Source of the DNA: Mesobacillus campisalis
GTDB taxonomy: Bacteria > Bacillota > Bacilli > Bacillales > Cytobacillaceae
Length of the DNA stretch: 64,000 bases
Assembly: GCF_000986785.1 (NCBI RefSeq)
Contig: NZ_LAYY01000005.1
Location: forward strand, 168,184 to 232,183
Direction of reading: 5' to 3'
Shown here: positions 25,374 through 33,668 of the stretch, in pieces
Layout: every line of letters starts with the position of its first letter
How positions within the stretch are numbered: the first letter of the stretch is position 1
Translations under genes and position numbers: made by a program
Notes under the pieces: model-generated
Databases searched by the model: none
Told to the model about the DNA's origin: nothing
What the model saw: only the letters and a program-made list of their open reading frames with translations

Positions 25374-26966
25374 ATGAAACGTTTTTGGGGGAAGTTGACT
25401 CTTAAGGGGCAAGTGATGCTGTTTTCGAGTCTGGTTGTTTTGCTGTCGCTTATGACACTTAGTCTTTTCATGGGGTATAAGCTGGCCAGCCAGACAAAAG
25501 ATTCCTTGGCTGAGCAGGTTAAGATGAGTGCGAGCCATCTTGCTCATAACCCGCTGGTCCGGGATGCGCTGATGGCGGGGGAGACCAACCAGACATTGAT
25601 GAATGTGGTCGAGGAGATCAGGACGGAAAGTGACCTTCTTTATATCGTTGTGATGGATAATAATAAAATTCGGTTTACTCACCCTGTCCCCGAGCGGATT
25701 GGCCGAACCTTTGTCGGGACAGATGCCGGCCGGGTATTTGAAGGGGAAACGTATGTCTCGGAAAATGTGGGGACACTGGGCCGTTCGATGCGCGCTTTCC
25801 ATCCGGTCTCGGATGATGAAGGGAATCAAATCGGAGCTGTTTCTGTCGGGATTTCGACCGATAAAATTGCGGCCGCCGTTTTCAATCAGCAATTGATCCT
25901 GATTTTGGTGACAGCCATCTCTTTGATCATTGGCCTGGTTGGCGCCTGGCTATTGGCCAATAAAATCAAAAAAACATTGAACGGAATGGAGCCAAAAGAA
26001 ATTGCCCTGGCGATCCAGGAACGGGATTCGATGCTTGAAAGTGTTGATGACGGAATTTTAGCCATCAATAATCAGGGCGAGGTGCTGCTGGTCAATCAGA
26101 CAGCCAAGCAATTTCTGAGGCGAACCGGTTACCAGGGTGAATTTGAACGCACCCCGGTCCAGCTGATTTGGCCGGAGCTGAAGCTGCAGGCCACCTCCGC
26201 TTTTTACAATCAGGCTGTCAAAAAAGGGGACGTCGAGACCGTCGTCACGTGTGTTCCGATGTATGTCAACGAGCAGTGTGTCGGGGCGCTGGCTACGTTT
26301 AAGGAACGCAGCCATCTGAACGAGATGATGAGGCAGCTTGCCGGCGCAGAGGTGTATGCCCGCAGCTTAAGAAGTGAGACGCATGAATTCATGAATAAAC
26401 TCCACATCATCCAGGCGATGGTCGAAACAGAATCGTATCTGGAATTACAGGACTATATTGAAGACCTGTCCGAGCGCTACCATCTAAAAACGGCGAGTGC
26501 GGCCAGCGATGTCGCGAAGCTTGTCGAAGATGTGAGCATCGCCCACTTTTTAACGAAAAAAATCAGCTGGATGGAACAGATGGGTGTGAGAGTCCATCTC
26601 CAGAGCGGGATTCCCTGGCCAAGCATGAATGCGAATCTCATTGATGTCTGGGTCACAGTGATTGGAAACACGTTTGAAAATGCGTGGGAAGCGATGCAGC
26701 ATAAGGACGATAAGCAGCTGACGCTCACCTTAAAGCAGGCCGGGGGTGTCCTTCGGTATGTGATTGAAGATAACGGAATAGGCTTCTCCGCAAACGAACC
26801 CGATTTTAAAAGCACAAAAAGGGGCGATCATGGCTACGGCCTGGATAATATTAAAAAGAAACTTCAGCCTCTTAATGGAACGCTGGACATTTTATCGGAA
26901 AAAGAGAGAGGCACCATTATTACGGTGCATATCCCCTATACAGAAAGGAGTACACAAAATGATTAA
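25374..26966 (+). CDS. sensor histidine kinase, CitA/DcuS family (C4-dicarboxylate-type)
   Basis: 530 aa from ATG 25374 behind AGGGGGG (GTG 25365 is also in frame). Membrane helix at ~13-33, an extracellular sensor domain to ~165 (with RTEGDLLYIVVMD-like strand order typical of PDC/Cache), second membrane helix ~168-192, a cytoplasmic PAS domain (SVDDGILAINNQGEVLLVNQ) and a DcuS-type kinase core. The phospho-acceptor His is in RSETHEFMNKLHII; ATP-binding boxes are NTFENAWEAM, EDNGIGF and GDHGYGLDNIKKKL. It overlaps the response-regulator gene, and a dicarboxylate symporter gene follows, so C4-dicarboxylates or citrate are the likely signal. Confidence 0.88.
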   Translation: MKRFWGKLTLKGQVMLFSSLVVLLSLMTLSLFMGYKLASQTKDSLAEQVKMSASHLAHNPLVRDALMAGETNQTLMNVVEEIRTESDLLYIVVMDNNKIRFTHPVPERIGRTFVGTDAGRVFEGETYVSENVGTLGRSMRAFHPVSDDEGNQIGAVSVGISTDKIAAAVFNQQLILILVTAISLIIGLVGAWLLANKIKKTLNGMEPKEIALAIQERDSMLESVDDGILAINNQGEVLLVNQTAKQFLRRTGYQGEFERTPVQLIWPELKLQATSAFYNQAVKKGDVETVVTCVPMYVNEQCVGALATFKERSHLNEMMRQLAGAEVYARSLRSETHEFMNKLHIIQAMVETESYLELQDYIEDLSERYHLKTASAASDVAKLVEDVSIAHFLTKKISWMEQMGVRVHLQSGIPWPSMNANLIDVWVTVIGNTFENAWEAMQHKDDKQLTLTLKQAGGVLRYVIEDNGIGFSANEPDFKSTKRGDHGYGLDNIKKKLQPLNGTLDILSEKERGTIITVHIPYTERSTQND

Positions 26967-27693
26967 AGATGCTGGAACCCGTCCTCCTGTTTCGCAGATT
27001 AAGGTTGCCATGGTGGAAGATGATTTGGATGTGTGCAAATTCCACCGCTTGTTTTTGAACAAAGTGGATGGCTTTGAACTGGTCTGTGAAGCCCATACGA
27101 TTGAAGACGGATTAAAACAGGTACAGCAACATCAGCCTGATCTGCTGCTGCTTGATGTTTATATTGGCAACAGGAATGGGCTTGATTTGCTGCGGCAAAT
27201 CCGGGCGGAAGGGAAGAATGTCGATGTGATTTTGATTACGTCGGCCAATGATGCCCATACCGTCCAGACGGGGCACCGCTATGGTGTCATCGATTATCTG
27301 ATCAAACCCTTTTCGTTTGCGCGCTTTCAGGAAGCCCTGAACCGGTATCGCGCCAACAGGATACAAACCAACCAAACCTTTTCCCAGCAGGAGTTGGACC
27401 GCCTGCTGCATAAAGGCGGCCAAAACCAGGTCTATACACTTCCAAAGGGAATTACAAAGGAAACGGCATTGCGGATCCTTGCCTGTTTAATAGACGCGAA
27501 TGACTGGCTTACGGCCAATGAACTTTCGGAAAGGTGCTCGATTTCCCATGTGTCCCTAAGGAAGTATATCCGCTTTTTTGAAGGTGAAAAATTAATTCAG
27601 ACCGAGCTGATTTACCAAAGTTCCGGCCGTCCTTTCCAAAAATATAAAGCCGTGCCGGAGTCCTCCCATTTTTTAAAAGCTAGTTTCATTTAG
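26959..27693 (+). CDS. response regulator, CitB/DcuR/MalR family
   Basis: 244 aa from ATG 26959 after AAAGGAG, overlapping the kinase by 8 nt; the upstream ORF extension is spurious. Receiver domain residues ~8-125: acidic pair in VEDDLDV, phospho-acceptor Asp in LLLLDVYIGNRNGLDLL, and Lys in IDYLIKPF. The C-terminus has a winged/helix-turn-helix segment (TANELSERCSISHVSLRKYI) typical of the CitB-type group. It probably activates the downstream symporter gene. Confidence 0.9.
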   Translation: MIKDAGTRPPVSQIKVAMVEDDLDVCKFHRLFLNKVDGFELVCEAHTIEDGLKQVQQHQPDLLLLDVYIGNRNGLDLLRQIRAEGKNVDVILITSANDAHTVQTGHRYGVIDYLIKPFSFARFQEALNRYRANRIQTNQTFSQQELDRLLHKGGQNQVYTLPKGITKETALRILACLIDANDWLTANELSERCSISHVSLRKYIRFFEGEKLIQTELIYQSSGRPFQKYKAVPESSHFLKASFI

Positions 27694-27737
27694 TTAAAAA
27701 AGCTGGACGTAATTGCCTCAATATTTAAAAATTATAA

Positions 27738-27751
27738 AGTAAACGTTTTCA
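27738..27751. promoter_or_regulatory. CcpA cre site upstream of the dicarboxylate symporter
   Basis: AGTAAACGTTTTCA; the reverse strand TGAAAACGTTTACT matches the cre consensus TGNAANCGNWNNCW at every position. It lies 38 bp before the symporter start, so glucose repression is expected. Confidence 0.75.
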
Positions 27752-27788
27752 CAAAAAGCTCACAAATTTTTAAAAAGGGGTGGTTACG

Positions 27789-29456
27789 ATGAAACAGAGT
27801 TTTTCCCTTACCTGGGATAAAATGTGGCAGCAGCACAGCAAAACAAAAGATGCTCTCAATGTGTTCGCTTATGCCAAAAAAGGCAGCGGCGCCTTGAAGG
27901 AAGAGGCTGCAGAATATGATGGACCAGCGGAAAAAACCGTTAAAATGAGACCTAAAAAGGACAAACCCTCCTATACAAGAGGACAATTGATTGGATTACT
28001 ATTAGGGCCGCTATTATTTGCTCTTACTCTTCTATTCTTCCATCCGGATAATCTGTCAATGGAAGGAAAGTATGCCCTTGCGATTACGCTATGGGTTGCG
28101 ACCTGGTGGATTACGGAGGCGATTCCGATTCCGGTCACCTCCTTGCTGCCGATTGTTTTATTTCCTTTAACAGGCACAATGGAAGGCTCCGCTGTCGTTT
28201 CTTCTTACGGAAATGATATTATTTTCTTATTTTTAGGCGGTTTCTTCATTGCCACAGCGATGGAAAAATGGGATCTGCATCGAAGGATCGCGCTTTTCAT
28301 CATCGCGGTCATCGGCTCTAGCACACAGCGAATCATGCTTGGATTCATGCTGGCGACCGGATTTTTATCGATGTGGGTTTCGAATACGGCCGCTGTTATG
28401 ATGATGGTGCCGATGGCCTTGGCGATTACTGCTCAAGTGGCGGAAACGCTGAAAGGCAAGGACCGTGCAGAGCTGCCCAAGTTTGAAAAATCGATGCTGT
28501 TTGGTGTCGGGTACGCCGGAACCATTGGCGGGTTTGCTACGCTGATTGGGACTCCTCCGACCATCATTTTTGCCGGGCAAGTCAGGGAATTATTTGGCGC
28601 AGAAGTATCATTTGCTTCATGGATGTTGTTTGCCGCTCCGCTCATGCTGATCGTTCTTCTTTTGACTTGGTTTTATTTGGTCAAAGTAGCTTTTAAAGTA
28701 GGTTTCAAACAGCTTCCTGGCGGTAAAGAACTCATTCAAAAGGAACGCCAAAAGCTCGGGAAGATGTCATATGAAGAAGGAATTGTCGCAGCCGTGTTTG
28801 TTTTCGCTGCCTTCATGTGGATCACAAAGGACTTTTTCTGGCGCGGCGAAGAAGCGATGATTATGGAGTTGTCGGGAATTTCTGACGGGATGATTGCCAT
28901 GGTCGCTACCATCCTCTTGTTCCTGATTCCCGGAAGAGCGAGTGCGCGCGTTTTGGAATGGGCTGACTCCAAGGATATCCCTTGGGGAGTGCTGTTGCTG
29001 TTTGGCGGCGGGCTCGCGATTGCGGCTGCTTTCCAATCAACCGGACTGTCTGCCTATTTAGGGGAGCAGCTGACCGTACTGGATGGACTTCATATGCTCC
29101 TGATTATTGGCGGTGCCACTTTGTTAATCATGGGATTGACAGAGATTACATCCAATACAGCGACAGCGACGATGATCATGCCAATCCTGGGCTCCCTGGC
29201 CGTTGCCCTGGACATTCACCCGTTTGCCATCATGGCTTCCTGTGCCATTGCCGCAAACTGTGCCTTCATGCTGCCAGTTGGAACGCCGCCAAATGCCATC
29301 ATTTTCGGAACAGGGAAAATCAAAATCATCGAAATGGTCCGGACAGGCTTCTGGCTGAACGTATTCTCAACCATTTTAATCGTCCTGTTCGCCTACTACT
29401 ACCTGCCAATCGTGTTTAATATTGATCTGAGTGTATTCCCGGAGAACTTTAAGTGA
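27789..29456 (+). CDS. sodium:dicarboxylate symporter, DASS/SLC13 family (SdcS-like)
   Basis: 555 aa from ATG 27789 after AAAAAGGGG (in-frame GTG 27780 possible). After a ~60-residue hydrophilic N-terminus there are about 11-12 hydrophobic segments. The two SNT motifs that bind Na+ and carboxylate in this family are present: VSNTAAVMMMVPM and TSNTATATMIMP, each followed by a GTPP loop (GTPPTIIFAG, GTPPNAIIFGTG). It imports succinate, malate or fumarate with Na+. Position after the CitA/DcuS-type two-component genes and the cre box suggests substrate induction and catabolite repression. Confidence 0.92.
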   Translation: MKQSFSLTWDKMWQQHSKTKDALNVFAYAKKGSGALKEEAAEYDGPAEKTVKMRPKKDKPSYTRGQLIGLLLGPLLFALTLLFFHPDNLSMEGKYALAITLWVATWWITEAIPIPVTSLLPIVLFPLTGTMEGSAVVSSYGNDIIFLFLGGFFIATAMEKWDLHRRIALFIIAVIGSSTQRIMLGFMLATGFLSMWVSNTAAVMMMVPMALAITAQVAETLKGKDRAELPKFEKSMLFGVGYAGTIGGFATLIGTPPTIIFAGQVRELFGAEVSFASWMLFAAPLMLIVLLLTWFYLVKVAFKVGFKQLPGGKELIQKERQKLGKMSYEEGIVAAVFVFAAFMWITKDFFWRGEEAMIMELSGISDGMIAMVATILLFLIPGRASARVLEWADSKDIPWGVLLLFGGGLAIAAAFQSTGLSAYLGEQLTVLDGLHMLLIIGGATLLIMGLTEITSNTATATMIMPILGSLAVALDIHPFAIMASCAIAANCAFMLPVGTPPNAIIFGTGKIKIIEMVRTGFWLNVFSTILIVLFAYYYLPIVFNIDLSVFPENFK

Positions 29457-29520
29457 GGCATGGGGACGGTTGTCGTGCATCAAATTGAGGGTGAAGCAGA
29501 GGGACGGTTCTCGTGCTTCA
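29454..29520. repeat. dispersed GGGACGG element, copy 8 (two direct halves)
   Basis: TGAGGCATGGGGACGGTTGT (its TGA is the symporter stop) and, 39 bp on, TGAAGCAGAGGGACGGTTCT followed by CGTGCTTCA. In the second half the ends TGAAGCA and TGCTTCA are perfectly complementary. Confidence 0.8.
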
Positions 29521-29531
29521 TTCCGGGAAGA

Positions 29532-29577
29532 AAGGCTGTTTGATTCTATCGTTTTTAGAATCAAGCAGTCTTTTTTT
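29532..29577 (+). terminator. intrinsic terminator of the symporter operon
   Basis: AGGCTGTTTGATTCTA pairs with TAGAATCAAGCAGTC, counting two G-U pairs, and is followed by seven T residues (29571-29577). Confidence 0.7.
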
Positions 29578-29622
29578 GCTTAAGTTTCGGAGAAAAAGAG
29601 GAAGTGTATGCGAATAACCGGG

Positions 29623-29670
29623 AAAAACCAGCCTGAACCAGGGGAGACTTACTTGGACAGGCTGGTTTTT
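29623..29670. terminator. hairpin with A/T tracts opening the second composite element
   Basis: AAAAACCAGCCTG (29623-29635) pairs with CAGGCTGGTTTTT (29658-29670), 22-nt loop. It matches the hairpin at 19972-20020 in sequence and in position relative to the 21-bp array. Confidence 0.6.
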
Positions 29671-29687
29671 GTTTGGCAAACCCGCTG

Positions 29688-29883
29688 ATTGCATCCATTT
29701 TTGCGGGAATTGCATCATTCACGGGGATAATTGCATCAAATATTGCCGGAATTGCATCAATTATCCTCGTTATTTGAAAAACCTGTGTCCAGGTTGTGAC
29801 AACAGCTTTCCTGCTACATGCAACCGCAACGATTATGCATCAACAATCCTGATATAAGCATCAATGCTTGCAGGATATGTATC
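29688..29883. repeat. 21-bp-phased ATTGCATC array plus conserved box, locus 2
   Basis: GCATC cores at 29691, 29712, 29733 and 29754 are exactly 21 bp apart. Sixteen bases later comes TTATTTGAAAAACCTGTGTC (29770-29789), identical to locus 1. Further cores at 29837, 29858 and 29879 (GTATC) continue with 21-bp steps and stay nearly in phase. No gene is evident in 29457-30127. Confidence 0.8.
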
Positions 29884-30010
29884 AAAAAATGGGAGATATC
29901 ATTCAATTATCACGTTTTTCCCTAAACCTGTGACAAACGGAGTGTCAACCTTTATTAAAAAAGTGCCCACAAGGGAGCACGCCGTCCAGTTTGGACCCTG
30001 TGTTCATAAG

Positions 30011-30034
30011 TGATGCCCGAGAACCGTCCCCATA
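30011..30034. repeat. dispersed GGGACGG element, copy 9 (half)
   Basis: TGATGCCCGAGAACCGTCCC followed by CATA. It follows the second 21-bp array in the same orientation as copy 5 follows the first. Confidence 0.7.
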
Positions 30035-30127
30035 CTTACGTTATTTTAATGCGGGGTTCATCCTGCCTTTACATTCTTGTTTTACAATTCATTTAGTATG
30101 TGAACAAAATGGATTGGGGGAATTGGG

Positions 30128-31129
30128 ATGAAAAGGAATTTGTTGGCGGGTTGTTTATCGCTTGCGATGGCTGCCACATTTGTCGTCCAGCCGTCTGCGG
30201 CGGGGGCTGAAAAGCTGAAGGAAGGGGAGAAATTCGAACTGACGATTCTCCAGACAAATGACATTCACGGTCATTTGGATGACCTTTTCACACGGGAGGA
30301 TGGCAGCGTCCATCATAATTCGATTGCGAAATATGCAACGGTTATTGAAGAGGTTCACGATGAAGAGGAGAATGTGCTTCTTGTCGATGGCGGGGATGTC
30401 TTCTTGCGCGGCGAGTTTCAGGCCGGTCAGGGAGAGTTGGAGACTTCTATTTTAAAAGAGCTGGGTTATGATTCCATGGTGCTCGGAAACAATGACTTCC
30501 GTGTCTATCCTGCGGGCGAGGGCAATCCGGACAGCCTTTACCAGCAATTAAAGGATTACCATCGGAACGTTAATTTTCAAATCCTTGCTGGCAATGTCGT
30601 TGACAGGGAAACAGGAAAGTACATACAAAATGTGAAACCTTGGAATGGATTCACTTTCGGCGGCGTTAAAGTCGGCATAGTTGGCATCACATCGATGAAG
30701 CCTGAACTCCGCGGCTGGAATGACGTTGCAGGCCTCGATTTTATCGAACCAGTCCAAGCGTTGAAAGGATTGCTTCCGGAAGTGAGTGAAAAGGCGGATG
30801 TCAACGTCGTCCTTTCTCATGCCGGAAATGATGAAGACCACAAGCTGGCCCGGGTTCCCGGAGTTTCAGCGGTGATCGGCGCAGATACACACAAAATCAT
30901 TGAAACACCTGAATACGAATTCAACGGTGAGGTGATGGTGCCAATTACTCAGGCCGGGGGAGAACAGGAACATTATTTGGGCCGCCTGGATTTAACTTTT
31001 GAAGTTATAAACGGCAAAATGAAACTGATCCAATCAGATGGATTCCTGTACGATGTCACAAATGTTCCGGCAGATCCGGAGATACAAGCGATGATTGATG
31101 ATTATCGTGCGGAGATGAGTGTGCAATAA
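30128..31129 (+). CDS. secreted calcineurin-like metallophosphoesterase (5'-nucleotidase/UshA N-domain type)
   Basis: 333 aa with a signal peptide (basic start, hydrophobic core, cleavage around AAGA-EK, residue ~28). Metallophosphatase motifs: TNDIHGHLD (metal-binding D-x-H), LLVDGGDVF (GD), LGNNDFRV where the family normally has GNH(E/D), VLSHAGNDED and GADTHK. The usual C-terminal 5'-nucleotidase domain is missing, so only the catalytic half is present. The His of GNHE, thought to stabilise the transition state, is Asn here, so activity may be altered. Monocistronic, with a terminator 20 bp downstream. Confidence 0.85.
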   Translation: MKRNLLAGCLSLAMAATFVVQPSAAGAEKLKEGEKFELTILQTNDIHGHLDDLFTREDGSVHHNSIAKYATVIEEVHDEEENVLLVDGGDVFLRGEFQAGQGELETSILKELGYDSMVLGNNDFRVYPAGEGNPDSLYQQLKDYHRNVNFQILAGNVVDRETGKYIQNVKPWNGFTFGGVKVGIVGITSMKPELRGWNDVAGLDFIEPVQALKGLLPEVSEKADVNVVLSHAGNDEDHKLARVPGVSAVIGADTHKIIETPEYEFNGEVMVPITQAGGEQEHYLGRLDLTFEVINGKMKLIQSDGFLYDVTNVPADPEIQAMIDDYRAEMSVQ

Positions 31130-31148
31130 ACCATAATAAAAGAGATGA

Positions 31149-31184
31149 CGGCAAAGCGAGGTTGGACGCTTTGCCGTTTTTTTT
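31149..31184 (+). terminator. intrinsic terminator of the metallophosphoesterase gene
   Basis: CGGCAAAGCG-aggttgga-CGCTTTGCCG followed by eight T residues: a textbook 10-bp stem. Confidence 0.92.
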
Positions 31185-31190
31185 GACTAA

Positions 31191-31252
31191 AACATGAGAA
31201 CGGTTCTGCTGCTTCTTTTAAAAATAAAGCAGCAGAATCGTCCCCCTGCCTC
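31191..31252. repeat. dispersed GGGACGG element, copy 10 (full palindrome)
   Basis: GAACGGTTCTGCTGCTT and AAGCAGCAGAATCGTCCCCC flank an AT-rich loop. It ends just upstream of the fliD sigma-D promoter. Confidence 0.7.
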
Positions 31253-31254
31253 GC

Positions 31255-31281
31255 TAAAGTTCTGAGAGATTATGCCGATAT
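31255..31281 (+). promoter_or_regulatory. sigma-D promoter of the fliD operon
   Basis: TAAA (31255-31258), 15-bp spacer, GCCGATAT (31274-31281): matches the motility sigma factor consensus TAAA-N15-GCCGATAA with one difference. About 28 bp upstream of fliD. Confidence 0.9.
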
Positions 31282-31308
31282 TAGGGTTATGAGAGTTATA
31301 GGATCGGA

Positions 31309-32784
31309 GTGATTGGGTTGAGAATTGGCGGATTGGCTTCCGGCATGGATATAGATAGTTTGGTTTCAAATCTGATGAAGGCTGAAAGGATGCCTTTGGA
31401 TAAATTGACGCAGCAGAAGCAGTGGATGGAATGGCAAAAGGATGGCTATCGCGACATTAACCTGATGCTGACCGAATTGAGGACAAGTGCCTCGAATCTG
31501 CGTCTGCAGTCGTCTTTTAATGCGTACAGCATCACTTCCTCGAATCCGGATATCGCGACGGCCACGGCAACCGTGAATACGACCCCCGGCCATTATTCGG
31601 TCACCGTCAAGCAGCTGGCGGATTCGGCGAAACTTAATTCATCAAGCAGCCTTGGCAAAAAGTCGACCGACCTGGTTCCGGCGGGCTCTTTCACGCTTGC
31701 GACCGACAAAGGAAGTGCCACCATCACGACGGATGGGTCGGAAACTTACGAGTCGCTCGCGAAAAAGATGGCCGGTGCCGTCAATGCGAACGGCGAGTCA
31801 TTGGGGATTCGGGCGAATTTTGATGATACCACTTCCCGTTTCTTCCTTTCCACGAAGGATATGGGGCCCAATACAAGGATTGAAATCTCCGGAGGACTGG
31901 CTGACCAGCTTATGGGCGGCACAGCAGGAGCCTACAGCGGGCAGGGAAAGGATGCCCAGCTGGACTTCAAGGGCAGCGACGGCGCCAGCATCCCCATCAC
32001 CGGGTTATCTTCGAATGCAGTGACGATCAACGGGATGAATATCAATCTTTTAAAAGCGGATCCTGGCACAACGGTCACCTTTAATGTCCAAAGCGATACA
32101 GAGGCTGTATTCAACTCCATCAAGGGGTTCGTCGATAAATACAATGAGATCATTGGTAAAATTGAAACAAAGCTGACGGAGCCGCGTCACCGGGACTTTG
32201 CCCCATTGACGGATGAGCAGAAAGAAGCGATGTCAGAGAAAGAAATTGAGCTCTGGGAAGAAAAGGCAAAAAGCGGTTTGCTGAGGAACGAACCGATATT
32301 GCAAAACACCTTGAACAGCCTAAGGCGTGCCATCATGGACCCGGTTCAAGGCATTGCAAACGGTGAAATTCGCTTGCTGTCGGAAATCGGGATCAATACG
32401 GGGGACTACCGGGAAGGCGGAAAGCTGTTTATTGATGAAAACAAACTGAAAAAGGCCCTGATGGAGAGGCCGGATGAAGTGATGAATGTGTTTGCGAAAA
32501 ATGACCCTGCCGGCCCTGGAATCGGGGACCGCATTTATAAGGAATTGCAAACCTCGATCAAGAGTCTTGGCGACCGTGCCGGCACGCCCGGAATGTTGGT
32601 GGATAACAGCATTCTGTCAAAGCGGCTCAGAGAGATGAATGAAGAGGTAGGCAATTGGCAGGAACGATTATTCAGGATTGAAGACCGGTACTGGAATCAG
32701 TTCTCCGCGATGGAAAAAGCAATCAACCAAATGAACCAGCAAAGTCTGTGGATGCAGCAGAACATGTTTGGCGGCATGTCATGA
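31309..32784 (+). CDS. fliD: flagellar filament cap protein FliD (HAP2)
   Basis: 491 aa from GTG 31309; TTG 31318 (GGAGTGA upstream, MRIGGLASGMD) is equally plausible. Conserved N-terminus GLASGMDIDSLVSNLMKAERMPLD-type, split here as GLASGMDIDSLV and AERMPLDKLTQQK, and C-terminal coiled coil needed for pentamer formation. FliD caps the growing filament and folds flagellin. First gene of a late, sigma-D-driven operon; its stop overlaps the next start (ATGA). Confidence 0.95.
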   Translation: MIGLRIGGLASGMDIDSLVSNLMKAERMPLDKLTQQKQWMEWQKDGYRDINLMLTELRTSASNLRLQSSFNAYSITSSNPDIATATATVNTTPGHYSVTVKQLADSAKLNSSSSLGKKSTDLVPAGSFTLATDKGSATITTDGSETYESLAKKMAGAVNANGESLGIRANFDDTTSRFFLSTKDMGPNTRIEISGGLADQLMGGTAGAYSGQGKDAQLDFKGSDGASIPITGLSSNAVTINGMNINLLKADPGTTVTFNVQSDTEAVFNSIKGFVDKYNEIIGKIETKLTEPRHRDFAPLTDEQKEAMSEKEIELWEEKAKSGLLRNEPILQNTLNSLRRAIMDPVQGIANGEIRLLSEIGINTGDYREGGKLFIDENKLKKALMERPDEVMNVFAKNDPAGPGIGDRIYKELQTSIKSLGDRAGTPGMLVDNSILSKRLREMNEEVGNWQERLFRIEDRYWNQFSAMEKAINQMNQQSLWMQQNMFGGMS

Positions 32785-33194
32785 GTGAGGCACAAAAATT
32801 ATTAACAAATCTTCTGCTGCTAACGGAAGAGATCATTCAGCAGGCAAATGCGATTCATCCCAGTATGAAGGAGAACGCCCCGAAGCAATTGGAACGCGTA
32901 CAATCACTGCTGGACCAGCGCGAATGTGTTATTAAGGAGCTGGACGCCTTGCTAAAACTCCGCCGGAATGAAGATGGCGGGCAGCAGGCACTCCGCTGGA
33001 ATGAAGACGAACAGCAGCAGATAAAAAGGCTGCAAACACTTGAGCGAACTCTGCAAGTAAAAATGGGCAGCCTGCACCAGTCTTTTTCGAAGCAGATGCA
33101 TCGCATCCATGAAACGAAAAGTATGTCCAAAAAATATATCGCAGCTTATCAAACGATCGCCACCGATGGGTCGTTCATCGATAAGCGGAAGTAA
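32781..33194 (+). CDS. FliT-like flagellar chaperone
   Basis: 137 aa from ATG 32781, overlapping the fliD stop. Almost entirely helical and Gln/Leu-rich with coiled-coil propensity (ANAIHPSMKENAPKQLERVQ region). Its place between fliD and fliS and its size fit a FliT-type chaperone for FliD, although in B. subtilis fliT follows fliS. Sequence similarity to FliT is weak by eye, so the call rests mainly on context. Confidence 0.55.
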   Translation: MSEAQKLLTNLLLLTEEIIQQANAIHPSMKENAPKQLERVQSLLDQRECVIKELDALLKLRRNEDGGQQALRWNEDEQQQIKRLQTLERTLQVKMGSLHQSFSKQMHRIHETKSMSKKYIAAYQTIATDGSFIDKRK

Positions 33195-33215
33195 ATTTCA
33201 GGAGGATTTCCTACC

Positions 33216-33584
33216 ATGATCAATCCTTATCAATCCTATCAGCAAAGTTCTGTGATGACCGCTTCGCCGCAGGAGCTGACCCTCATGCTTTACAATGGGT
33301 GCCTGAAGTTTATCAGGCTGGCTAAAAAGGCGATGGGAGCACAGAAATTCGAGGAGAAAAACACCAATATCCTCAAGGCGCAGAAAATTGTTCAAGAGCT
33401 TTATGTCACCCTGAATCCCGATATCGAAATGTCCAGCGGCATGGGACAGCTTTATGATTATATCCATCAAAGATTGGTGGACGCCAATATGCATAATGAC
33501 CTGGCCGCCCTCGAGGAAGCAGAGGAGCTCATGCTGGAATTCCGTGACGTCTGGAAGCAAGCGATGGACCTTGTGAAACAGTAG
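33216..33584 (+). CDS. fliS: flagellin export chaperone FliS
   Basis: 122 aa. ATG 33216 follows CAGGAGGAT. NPYQSYQQSSVMTASPQELTLMLYNG is the FliS signature (NPYQSYQQ, SPQELTLMLYNG visible). FliS binds the flagellin C-terminus in the cytoplasm to stop premature polymerisation; in Bacillaceae it also interacts with FliW/CsrA circuitry indirectly through flagellin. Confidence 0.96.
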   Translation: MINPYQSYQQSSVMTASPQELTLMLYNGCLKFIRLAKKAMGAQKFEEKNTNILKAQKIVQELYVTLNPDIEMSSGMGQLYDYIHQRLVDANMHNDLAALEEAEELMLEFRDVWKQAMDLVKQ

Positions 33585-33668
33585 CATTCCGCACAGGAAG
33601 CAACTGGTCTTAGAGGTCATTAAATTAAAAACTTATTTTACAACTATGAACGGAAAAGAGGGAATGGT

